The translations under genes were made by a program, and so were the position numbers. Shown here in pieces: positions 1 to 5,184 of a stretch of DNA of 5,261 bases (its first letter is position 1; each line of letters begins with the position of its first letter). The DNA is taken from positions 1 to 5,261 of the forward strand of contig DAOUVR010000092.1 in assembly GCA_030667555.1 (NCBI GenBank). Direction: 5' to 3'. Source of the stretch: Dehalococcoidia bacterium (GTDB taxonomy: Bacteria; Chloroflexota; Dehalococcoidia; E44-bin15). The notes below the pieces were generated by a model. The model saw nothing but the letters and a program-made list of their open reading frames with translations, made no database searches and was not told the DNA's origin.

Positions 1-170
1 ACCATCGATCTCAGTGAACCCCTTCTGCATACAGGACACTTGGCGGTCCAAGGGTTCTTTACATCAGGTGGTTGGTTGCTTTTTCTTGGTATCTGCAGCA
101 AGGGAGCGCCGCAGTTTGAGCAGAAATCGCCGTCAGCCTCAAATCCACATGTCGGGCACTTGTCTCTCAT
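1..170 (-). CDS. Zinc-ribbon protein, N-terminal part (runs off the left edge)
   Basis: An open frame of 56 codons starts with ATG at 170-168 and continues past position 1 without a stop. It begins MRDKCPTCGFEADGDFCSNC. Cysteines at residues 5, 8, 17 and 20 form two CxxC knuckles spaced as in the short zinc ribbons often found at the N-terminus of bacterial regulatory or membrane proteins. A third CxxC (CPVC, residues 45-48) follows a proline-rich linker and probably opens a second ribbon. A GGAGG ribosome site lies at 180-176, five bases before the ATG, and a promoter at 240-268 fits. The gene is read in the same direction as the large operon but is separated from it by a strong hairpin, so it is probably its own unit. 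What follows the ribbons is outside the window, so no function can be given beyond probable zinc binding. Confidence 0.82.
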   Translation of the reverse strand, partial: MRDKCPTCGFEADGDFCSNCGAPLLQIPRKSNQPPDVKNPWTAKCPVCRRGSLRSM

Positions 171-239
171 GTCTTCCTCCGCGGGATTGTATTCAGCCGA
201 CTGAAAGCAGAGGATTAAATGTTGGTGGCATGCGCTAGT

Positions 240-268
240 ACGATACATTAGACTTTTCTGTTTGTCAA
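240..268 (-). promoter_or_regulatory. Sigma70-type promoter of the zinc-ribbon gene
   Basis: Read on the minus strand, a perfect -35 TTGACA (268-263) is followed after 17 bases by TATCGT (245-240), which matches TATAAT at four of six positions. Transcription would start near 233, giving a leader of about 60 bases before the ATG at 170. The spacing and direction fit the zinc-ribbon gene. Predicted from sequence only. Confidence 0.55.
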
Positions 269-331
269 TGCAAAGGCCTAGGTGCCACTATTGGACGGAG
301 CGATGTGTAGTCTTTACACGCTGTCTGCTGT

Positions 332-356
332 GGGACACCCCCTCTGCATTCCCCAT
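332..356. repeat. Degenerate copy of the GC-rich 'GGGGAGACCCC' repeat
   Basis: The stretch GGGACACCCCCTCTGC (332-347), then ATTCCCCATG, resembles the right-hand half of the elements at 4852-4879 and 5206-5233, which read GGGGAGACCCC-y-TCTACACTCCCCC. The ATG that follows the C-run is also shared with the 5206-5233 copy. This copy has lost the left arm, so it no longer forms the hairpin. It directly abuts the next repeat at 357. Confidence 0.5.
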
Positions 357-406
357 GTTGCCTTATTCATCAGGCATAATCGCCCAATAAATTGGGCAAC
401 TACATC
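357..406. repeat. Nested-hairpin dispersed repeat, copy 1
   Basis: An outer stem GTTGCC (357-362) pairs with GGCAAC (395-400). Inside are a GCCTTAT/ATCAGGC arm pair with one mismatch (360-366 with 369-375) and a perfect GCCCAAT/ATTGGGC hairpin with a two-base loop (382-397). The arms overlap, so alternative folds compete. A second copy in the same orientation lies at 4997-5055. The two share ATTCATCAGGC and GGGCAACTACAT, while the inner hairpin differs in length and sequence. It resembles the short palindromic intergenic elements scattered through many bacterial genomes. Confidence 0.7.
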
Positions 407-416
407 CATAAGTACG

Positions 417-435
417 GGCGGGTTTTAAACCCGCC
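417..435. repeat. Perfect palindrome GGCGGGTTT-t-AAACCCGCC
   Basis: A 9-base arm (417-425) is followed by one central base and its exact reverse complement (427-435). As RNA it would form a GGCGGG/CCCGCC stem with a seven-base A/T loop. It begins 10 bases after the nested-hairpin element and may be part of the same composite. There is no adjacent gene end within 100 bases and no clear T-run, so a terminator role is not supported. A dispersed intergenic repeat is more likely. Confidence 0.65.
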
Positions 436-489
436 TCTATAAGGTTGGGAACAAGCGTGATAACGACGAAAAGCAGAAGCTCATAACAC

Positions 490-520
490 AGCAGGCCGGC
501 AACAATGTTGCCGGCCTGCT
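490..520 (-). terminator. Probable transcription terminator hairpin of the operon
   Basis: A perfect 15-bp inverted repeat (490-504 with 506-520, core GCAGGCCGGCAAC) begins 18 bases after the stop codon of the last operon gene. The stem is long and GC-rich. On the minus strand the following bases are TGTGTTATG, so the T-run expected of a classic intrinsic terminator is weak. It could end transcription without a U-run or protect the mRNA 3' end. The position is right; the exact mechanism is uncertain. Confidence 0.6.
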
Positions 521-538
521 AACTAACCTTGTCACATC

Positions 539-2332
539 TCATGGAGCCGGGTCATAATAGGTGATCTCCAGTTTGGGGCGCTGGTTGGCGGTGCCCCAGT
601 CGGCAGAGTAGAACGCCTTTAAGCCCTCCGACGAGCTTTCATCGGTATCCCTCAGCATTACCCCGTAGTTGGTGATGGAGCCATCGAGCCAGCCCTGAAC
701 CAGATTCGCGATGTCCCAGGAGATGAAGCTGTGCGGGGCTGGAGCAGTCACTGTGATAATGTCTTCCGCTGTGTCGACAGCCGTAGGTTGGTTGTTCCAG
801 GTCAGAGTGGTGTCATTCCAATCGCTGGTAACCTGGTAGGCACCGACGGGCCCAATCACTGCGCCAGCGTCGCTGCCGTCATGGTATAGGCCTAGCGAAG
901 CCGAGGTGACAATCGCGGTGTCGGGAATGCCGCTCAGATCAAACTGGAGATAACTCCTGGTGTCTTCACCTGGACTGTTCCCAGCCACGCCCAAGACAAG
1001 ATGAAATGGAGGCGCAGTTTGGGCGGCGTCATTTGGAGAGAACTCACCTACAAAGGAGTCCTTGCCGTCAGCGGGACCGGGCTTGATGGTCACAGGCTGC
1101 GGCGGGGCAGGATCTAGCTCCCAGTTGACGTAGGTGGTCTCGCCAGCAGTCACTGTAATCGTTTCCTCGCGGTCTTTCTGAAATTGTTTGGTAAGCTTAA
1201 TTGTATACTCATCCTCTTCTACATCGGCAATGACGTAGGGAGTGATGTTGCCGGTATCTTCCCCGTCTAGGTATACAGTCGCACCAGTGGGGTCGGAGTT
1301 CACTTCGATCGTGCCGGTTGTGATCACAGCAGTGACAACGACACTATTATTGGAGGTCCTGCCGGTGCCATCATCGACGGTCACGCTGATAGTGTATTCG
1401 CCTGCCGCGGCGGGCGCCGTCCAGGTCACTACATTGCCTATCCCAACGATGGCTCCATCGTCGGCAGACCAGGCATACGTGAGGGTGTCGCCGTCCGCAT
1501 CGGTGGCGATGCAGGTTATGGTGGAATCCCCATTTACGCCTACAGTCGCTGGGTCGGCGGTGACGCCGCTAATTACAGGGGCCTTACCACCGCACATGAT
1601 AAATAATACGATGACGACAGCTATGGCCGCCACTACTGCCACGCTTCCCAGGGTAAGAGCCCATACAGGTATAAGCGGTCTGCACTCTAACTGCGCCTCC
1701 ACCGTTTTGGTCTCGCCAGCCTCGCTAGCGTGGGAGGTTACCATTAGCTTGAAGTTGTAGGTCCTGGCCCTCCCGGTGAAGGGCTTCTTCTTCGGGTTGA
1801 CAACCACCGGCACCTCGGCGGTGGCGCCTGGCTCCACTGTTACCGAGCTCTGCTTGAAGTCGAAGCGACATATGTCCTCTGCATCCTTGCCGGCGAAGGT
1901 GTAGGTGGTGGCTATATTCCCATGGTTGGTAATACTGACCTTATAGGAACCCTTCCTACCCCTGGTCTTCTTCGGAGTGATATCGAGATCGAAGAGTAGG
2001 AAGCGGCCTACCTCCACGGCGAGCTGGGCGGTGGTCTCCAGTGTGGGGTCTCTATTCGAAGCTACCTTTATGATGACATTGTAAGTCCCTGCCTTGCTGG
2101 CACTTGCCTTGGGCGGCTGTATAGTTAGCCGCACTTGCTCCTGGTCTCCGGGGAACAAGGAGACGCTGGATACCGAAAGGGTGCACCACTGGGGGTCTAT
2201 CCCCTCAACCGTAATGGAGTAGGCCTCGACGACATCACCGGCGTTCTTAATGGTGGCTGTCGTCGCCACGCTCTCCCCCAGGGCTACCTGAAGCCTGTCT
2301 GGTAATAGGGTAACGTTGATCTTCTCCGCCAT
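539..2332 (-). CDS. Membrane-anchored protein: two Ig-like domains, TM helix, PKD-like, PEGA and DNRLRE domains (gene C)
   Basis: This 597-residue protein starts at ATG 2332-2330 behind a strong GGAGGTG site (2344-2338). Residues 1-108 and 109-216 are two related Ig-like beta domains, each with one cysteine at the matching place (C50, C155). One hydrophobic helix covers about residues 220-246. After it come a PKD/Ig-like domain (about 251-336, with TDADGDTLTYAWSADDG), a PEGA domain (about 338-407, with SDPTGATVYLDGEDTG) and a C-terminal DNRLRE/CBM96-like domain (about 413-594). The last shows RSYLQFDLSGIP, TLTWNNQP, WDIANLVQGWLDG and RPKLEITYY. There is no N-terminal signal peptide, so the helix probably acts as a signal anchor (inside N-terminus, outside C-terminus). 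PEGA and DNRLRE domains are usually extracellular and linked to surface or carbohydrate binding. The N-terminal half is about 79% identical to the upstream gene's product, so this is a paralogue with a different outer part. Last gene of the operon. Domains confident, function inferred. Confidence 0.88.
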   Translation of the reverse strand: MAEKINVTLLPDRLQVALGESVATTATIKNAGDVVEAYSITVEGIDPQWCTLSVSSVSLFPGDQEQVRLTIQPPKASASKAGTYNVIIKVASNRDPTLETTAQLAVEVGRFLLFDLDITPKKTRGRKGSYKVSITNHGNIATTYTFAGKDAEDICRFDFKQSSVTVEPGATAEVPVVVNPKKKPFTGRARTYNFKLMVTSHASEAGETKTVEAQLECRPLIPVWALTLGSVAVVAAIAVVIVLFIMCGGKAPVISGVTADPATVGVNGDSTITCIATDADGDTLTYAWSADDGAIVGIGNVVTWTAPAAAGEYTISVTVDDGTGRTSNNSVVVTAVITTGTIEVNSDPTGATVYLDGEDTGNITPYVIADVEEDEYTIKLTKQFQKDREETITVTAGETTYVNWELDPAPPQPVTIKPGPADGKDSFVGEFSPNDAAQTAPPFHLVLGVAGNSPGEDTRSYLQFDLSGIPDTAIVTSASLGLYHDGSDAGAVIGPVGAYQVTSDWNDTTLTWNNQPTAVDTAEDIITVTAPAPHSFISWDIANLVQGWLDGSITNYGVMLRDTDESSSEGLKAFYSADWGTANQRPKLEITYYDPAP

Positions 2333-2337
2333 ATTCC

Positions 2338-2344
2338 CACCTCC
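2338..2344 (-). promoter_or_regulatory. Ribosome binding site of gene C
   Basis: GGAGGTG lies five bases before the ATG at 2332 and is nearly a full match to the 16S rRNA anti-Shine-Dalgarno. It sits between the remnant's stop codon and gene C, at the same relative place as the AGGGGGG site before gene B (3511-3505). It fixes the start of gene C. Confidence 0.75.
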
Positions 2345-2351
2345 GAAGGAG

Positions 2352-2465
2352 TTATTTTACAAATATCTTCAGCGCGTAATGGTGCGTTCTCACCAGTGCA
2401 TACAGAGCGAAATTGAGGTCCAGTTCCACCGTAGCTTTAGCGGCATCCACATTCCGGTCACGACC
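2352..2465 (-). pseudogene. Remnant: last ~37 codons of a second copy of the DUF4159 gene
   Basis: Read on the minus strand, the gap between genes B and C stays open for 38 codons and ends in TAA (2354-2352). The last 24 residues, ELDLNFALYALVRTHH then YALKIFVK, match the end of gene A (ELGVNIALYAHERAHY then HALRIHAK) without gaps. By hand count 56 of 75 bases agree over the final 25 codons including the stop. The match fades upstream but continues (VDAAKATVEL against REAIREALEL). It begins almost directly after the stop codon of gene B (2469-2467). After the stop, the 19-base leader into gene C also resembles the 17-base leader between A and B. No ATG is in frame; a GTG at 2450-2448 has only a weak ribosome site. 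I read this as a relic of tandem duplication and not as a functional gene. Confidence 0.85.
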
Positions 2466-2466
2466 A

Positions 2467-3501
2467 TCAAGGGCATGGTGAGGTTATTTGAAAAGCTTTG
2501 GGAGCAACGAATCCTTCGTTACCATCCATATCCCGTGCCCGAGCCTCATAGTTGAACTGTCGGGCCTGATAGTAGGGTCCCTCGGTATAGCTACAACTGG
2601 TGGAGCCGAAACACTCATGTTTTAACTGCCCGTCTATCCATATCTGTATTCTATCAATGCCGCTGGGAGACGATGCGGTGGCAGTATATGTGACTTGCTG
2701 ACAGCCCGATGGTGGCGCTGGAGAAGCGGTGATGTTTACCTTTGGACCCCCTCCACCACCCCCCATAATCAGGACCAACACTACGACAACAATCGCTACC
2801 ACCAATACCAGCGCGGCCACGGCAAGGGCCCATACAGGCAAAAGCGGTCTGCACTCGAGCTGTCCCTGCACACTCTTACTCTCATCTGCCTCACTGGCGT
2901 GGGAGGTTACCGTCAGCGTAAAATTGTATGCCTTGGACTTGCCAGTGAAGGGCTTCTTCTTCGGATCGACAACCAGCGGCACCTCGGCGGTGGCACCTGG
3001 CTCCACAGTTACTGCACTTTGTTTGAAGTCAAAGCGGCACATCTCTTCCGGGTCCTGGCCCACAAGAGTGTAGGTAGTGGACACATTACCCCGGTTGGCG
3101 ATTATGACCTTGTAGGAACCCTTCCTACCTTTGGCCTTCTTCGGGGAAAGATCGAGGTCGAAGAGAAGGAAACGCCCCATCTGCACGGCGAGCTGGGCAG
3201 TGGTCTCCAGTGTGGGGTCTCTATTGGATGCTGCCTTTATAGTGACATTGTACGCCCCTGCCTTGCTGACAGTCTCCCTGGGCGGCTGGATAGTTAGCTG
3301 CACCTGTTCCTGGTCTCCAGGGAACAACGAGACGCTGGAAACCGAGAGGGTACACCACTGTGGGTCTATTCCTTCAACGGCAATGGAGTAGGCCTCGACG
3401 ACATCTCCCGTGTTCTTGATGGTGGCCGTAGTCGTGACGCTTTCCCCCGGGGCTACCTGAAGCCGGTCCGGTGATAGGGTAACATTGATCTTATCTGACA
3501 T
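2467..3501 (-). CDS. Membrane-anchored protein: two Ig-like domains, TM helix and a C-terminal Ig-like domain (gene B)
   Basis: This 344-residue protein starts at ATG 3501-3499 behind AGGGGGG (3511-3505), only 17 bases after the stop of gene A. Residues 1-108 and 109-216 are two mutually related Ig-like domains; each carries an 'N.G' turn, a cysteine before the fourth strand (C50, C155) and a V-x-P-G turn (SLFPG, TVEPG). A strongly hydrophobic helix spans about 220-246 and is followed by six glycines (247-252). The remaining 90 residues form another Ig-like domain (SGIDRIQIWIDGQ, NYEARARDMDGNEG) with cysteines at 267, 297, 303 and 343 that could pair outside the cell. There is no signal peptide, so an inside-N, outside-C signal-anchor topology is most likely. 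The first 246 residues align gap-free with the product of gene C, and the outer parts are unrelated. It may be an anchor or adaptor that shows a binding domain at the surface; no catalytic motif is visible. Confidence 0.87.
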   Translation of the reverse strand: MSDKINVTLSPDRLQVAPGESVTTTATIKNTGDVVEAYSIAVEGIDPQWCTLSVSSVSLFPGDQEQVQLTIQPPRETVSKAGAYNVTIKAASNRDPTLETTAQLAVQMGRFLLFDLDLSPKKAKGRKGSYKVIIANRGNVSTTYTLVGQDPEEMCRFDFKQSAVTVEPGATAEVPLVVDPKKKPFTGKSKAYNFTLTVTSHASEADESKSVQGQLECRPLLPVWALAVAALVLVVAIVVVVLVLIMGGGGGGPKVNITASPAPPSGCQQVTYTATASSPSGIDRIQIWIDGQLKHECFGSTSCSYTEGPYYQARQFNYEARARDMDGNEGFVAPKAFQITSPCP

Positions 3502-3518
3502 AATCCCCCCTGAAGGCG

Positions 3519-4673
3519 CTATTTTGCATGTATCCTCAGCGCATGATAGTGCGCTCTCTCATGCGCATATAGAGCGATATTAACCCCCAGTTCCAGGGCC
3601 TCCCTTATAGCCTCTCTGGGCATAGGCTTATCTCCCTTACCGCCAGCCCACATGCAGCCGAAATCGCCATCGCTGTAGAGCATACCCTGGTCCTCCATCA
3701 GCATGACTGGTCCACCCAATCCTACAGGCGCAGCGGCGAAGAGGTGATGAATCTTGAGCACTGCGTGTCCCCTGTCGACTGACCGCAGGTTTCTCCCCAA
3801 TCTCTGGGCCAGGCTGGCGAAGGCTTGACCAAAGGCTTTTGCCTCCTGTCCTTCCTCACGGCAGGCCTCTCCGAGGAGAACTCCCCCCCTCCCGAGGAAG
3901 TTCAACAGCACCGTCTCCTGGTCCTGGGTGAGTGTAAACTCATCGCTCCCACACATGCATAGCAAATCGCAGTCCCTTATCTCCCCACCGAGTCCAACAG
4001 TCCCCTTAAAATGGGCGCGGTAGTCTGTACTCTGGTTAATTGCCTGCACCAAGTTCGAAACACCTTCCTGGTGGCGCATTGAGCTTGGCTGGTCGACCAG
4101 AGCCAGCGCAATCTGCCCGCGCTGCCACGATCCAGCAAGCGGGCGGTAGCGGGTGTCGATCTCGCTGGAACCTGGGTTGAGCGGGTTCTGGGCATCCCGA
4201 ATGACCGCATTTTCTCCGGCGATGTTGACACGTGCCAGTTCCATGCATGGCTCGGCCGGGGGCTGACGCTGCTCCCCGATACGGTAGGCCTCCATGATGT
4301 ACAGAGGCTCGGCCTTTTCCCCGTCCAACGATTGAGTCATCTCTTGGGGGATTTCGCTATACTCGATCACGATGTAGGCTGTGCCGCTCTCCTCAGTTTT
4401 GATATAGAAGCGCTGCGTTTCACTCACGACTATTAGGTTCCCATCGGAGTCCACAGCTATGCCGGGATAAATAACGACCGAGCTATCGGCAGGGTTCCAC
4501 GCGACCACCTCTAACCCAGCAACGATACCGTACCGGTGCATGGATATGGCATGCAGCCTCTGCTGGTCTCGATGGTAATTGTGAGCATCAGCCCAGGTGG
4601 GAACATCGATGACCAGCCCCTTGAAAGGGTTGATCCTTCTCCTCTGATACTTAAAGAAGTCTTCTATTGGCAT
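3519..4673 (-). CDS. DUF4159-domain protein with an N-terminal tail/injection-system-like domain (gene A)
   Basis: This first gene of the operon encodes 384 residues from ATG 4673-4671. The N-terminal part (about 20-150) contains NYHRDQQRLHAISMHRYGI, then VAGLEV, VIYPGIAVDSDG and NLIVV. From memory this pattern (H-R-x-L-H...GxVxGLEV...PGxAxDxxGxxI) occurs in proteins of phage-tail-like and contractile injection loci; that link is moderate. The C-terminal part (about 183-384) fits DUF4159, a GATase1-like fold family: QRGQIALALV, CMCGSDEFTLT, FLGRGGVLLGEAC, MLYSDGDFGCMWAG and ELGVNIALYA all occur in the expected order. There is no signal peptide or membrane helix, so it is probably cytoplasmic. 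DUF4159 has no established reaction and no clear catalytic triad is visible here. A GTG nine bases upstream (4682) would give 387 residues, but it lies inside the ribosome-site-like GGGGTGAT. It is probably co-transcribed with the two membrane proteins and may act on or with their cytoplasmic halves. Confidence 0.85.
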   Translation of the reverse strand: MPIEDFFKYQRRRINPFKGLVIDVPTWADAHNYHRDQQRLHAISMHRYGIVAGLEVVAWNPADSSVVIYPGIAVDSDGNLIVVSETQRFYIKTEESGTAYIVIEYSEIPQEMTQSLDGEKAEPLYIMEAYRIGEQRQPPAEPCMELARVNIAGENAVIRDAQNPLNPGSSEIDTRYRPLAGSWQRGQIALALVDQPSSMRHQEGVSNLVQAINQSTDYRAHFKGTVGLGGEIRDCDLLCMCGSDEFTLTQDQETVLLNFLGRGGVLLGEACREEGQEAKAFGQAFASLAQRLGRNLRSVDRGHAVLKIHHLFAAAPVGLGGPVMLMEDQGMLYSDGDFGCMWAGGKGDKPMPREAIREALELGVNIALYAHERAHYHALRIHAK

Positions 4674-4677
4674 AACT

Positions 4678-4685
4678 ATCACCCC
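4678..4685 (-). promoter_or_regulatory. Ribosome binding site that decides the start of gene A
   Basis: GGGGTGAT (4685-4678) resembles the extended Shine-Dalgarno GGAGGTGAT and ends four bases before ATG 4673. The alternative GTG start at 4682-4680 is inside this motif and has no comparable site of its own upstream. This favours the shorter protein starting MPIEDFFKYQ. Confidence 0.65.
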
Positions 4686-4706
4686 GTAAAGTACAGGCTT
4701 CGCAAG

Positions 4707-4734
4707 AATATACTAGTCGGCGAGCGTCTGTCAA
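4707..4734 (-). promoter_or_regulatory. Sigma70-type promoter of the three-gene operon
   Basis: On the minus strand, a perfect TTGACA (4734-4729) is followed after 16 bases by TATATT (4712-4707), five of six matches to TATAAT. Transcription would begin near 4700, about 27 bases before the ATG of gene A. With gaps of 17 bases (A-B) and 134 bases (B-C, filled by the remnant) and no hairpin between them, this one promoter could serve all three genes. No operator was recognised. Confidence 0.68.
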
Positions 4735-4824
4735 TCACCTAGACTGATCCATATAGTTGGTATCACTTCATCCTACTCTGTTGCCCCTGTTATTTTGGCC
4801 CACCCACCCGCCCTGAAACGTATT

Positions 4825-4879
4825 TCTGGGGGAAACCCCCAGACCCCCGACAGAGGGGAGACCCCCTCTACACTCCCCC
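4825..4879. repeat. GC-rich double-hairpin repeat, copy 1
   Basis: Two hairpins follow one another. TCTGGGGG (4825-4832) pairs with CCCCCAGA (4836-4843) around an AAA loop. AGAGGGG (4852-4858) pairs with CCCCTCT (4863-4869) around AGAC. The 28 bases from 4852 to 4879 match 5206-5233 at 27 positions, with the same orientation. A decayed copy lies at 332-356. Typical of dispersed intergenic repeats; no gene end is close enough to make it a terminator of a visible gene. Confidence 0.75.
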
Positions 4880-4891
4880 TTTTCCTACTAT

Positions 4892-4913
4892 GGTTGGAGC
4901 AGATGCTCCAACC
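4892..4913. repeat. Perfect hairpin GGTTGGAGCA / TGCTCCAACC
   Basis: A 10-base arm (4892-4901) and its exact reverse complement (4904-4913) are separated by two bases; as RNA it would form a 9-bp stem with a four-base loop. It starts 12 bases after the GC-rich repeat. No second copy occurs in this window. Probably another dispersed intergenic palindrome. Confidence 0.65.
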
Positions 4914-4996
4914 TACCCCGGATATCTGACAGCCTCTGGGTAGTATAATTACTATCTATACTCCCCATTTAAGACCTACCACACTCAATTCCCGCA

Positions 4997-5055
4997 GTTG
5001 CCTGATTCATCAGGCGCAATTGCCCAATCCTTCAAAGAAGGATGGGCAACTACAT
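4997..5055. repeat. Nested-hairpin dispersed repeat, copy 2
   Basis: Same family and orientation as 357-406. GCCTGAT (5000-5006) pairs perfectly with ATCAGGC (5009-5015). A second hairpin of 13 pairs follows: TTGCCC (5020-5025) with GGGCAA (5044-5049), and ATCCTTC (5027-5033) with GAAGGAT (5037-5043), with one unpaired A at 5026. The outer GTTGCC (4997-5002) can also pair with GGCAAC (5045-5050). The inner arm is longer than in copy 1, while the flanking motifs ATTCATCAGGC and GGGCAACTACAT are the same. Confidence 0.75.
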
Positions 5056-5064
5056 TTCTCAACC

Positions 5065-5087
5065 CCCTCTCCCTTGAAGGGAGAGGG
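5065..5087. repeat. Perfect hairpin CCCTCTCCCTT / AAGGGAGAGGG
   Basis: An 11-base arm (5065-5075) and its exact complement (5077-5087) flank a single G; the realistic RNA hairpin has nine pairs and a TTGAA loop. It is followed by TTGGGGTGAGGGTG. Pyrimidine-rich elements of this kind (CCCTCTCCC...GGGAGAGGG) are common dispersed repeats in many bacteria. Confidence 0.7.
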
Positions 5088-5121
5088 TTGGGGTGAGGGT
5101 GAACTTTCCCCCTCCCTCTAA

Positions 5122-5144
5122 CTCCCTCCCGCCAGGGGAGGGAG
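5122..5144. repeat. Hairpin CTCCCTCCC / GGGAGGGAG
   Basis: A 9-base arm (5122-5130) pairs exactly with 5136-5144 around GCCAG. A second pyrimidine run, CCCCCTCCCTC (5108-5118), precedes it and could compete for the same purine arm, giving two alternative folds. It directly follows the previous hairpin and is probably part of the same composite. Confidence 0.65.
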
Positions 5145-5184
5145 GGCACGTTCTTTTCCCACTAGCGCTGAAATATAATTCCAA

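Larger units (their letters stand above)
171..538. other. Non-coding gap between the zinc-ribbon gene and the operon
   Basis: This 368-bp stretch has no credible gene on either strand. The left part carries the ribosome site and promoter of the zinc-ribbon gene. From 332 to 435 it is a run of repeat elements: a degenerate GC-rich copy, a nested-hairpin element and a short palindrome. A 15-bp hairpin at 490-520 lies just after the operon's last stop codon. I see nothing in 269-331 or 436-489. Confidence 0.7.

Noticed and set aside
14..238. Plus-strand open frame of 74 codons
   Set aside because: It lies opposite the zinc-ribbon gene, which has CxxC motifs, a GGAGG site and a promoter. The plus-strand product is low-complexity with no motif.
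1242..1760. Plus-strand frame of 172 codons within gene C
   Set aside because: It is the complement of the membrane helix, PKD and PEGA coding region. Its T/S/V/A-rich product is what reverse translation of such domains yields, and there is no ribosome site.
2316..2555. Plus-strand frame of 79 codons across the B-C gap
   Set aside because: It runs antisense to the gene A remnant and the ends of B and C, all of which have clear protein homology on the minus strand.
2695..3391. Several overlapping plus-strand frames opposite gene B (66-200 codons on both strands)
   Set aside because: All are shadows of gene B in other frames; none shows a recognisable domain, and B is confirmed by its paralogue C.
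4680..4682. GTG start for gene A, giving 387 residues
   Set aside because: The codon lies within the GGGGTGAT ribosome-site motif of the ATG at 4673 and has no good site of its own upstream.
4944..4949. TATAAT on the plus strand as a promoter -10 (another at 5174-5179)
   Set aside because: Neither has a fitting -35 at 16-18 bases (a CTGACA at 4926 is only 12 bases away), and no plus-strand gene follows.
332..5055. Flanking repeats as ends of a transposon
   Set aside because: The copies are direct, no transposase gene is present, and no target-site duplication could be recognised.
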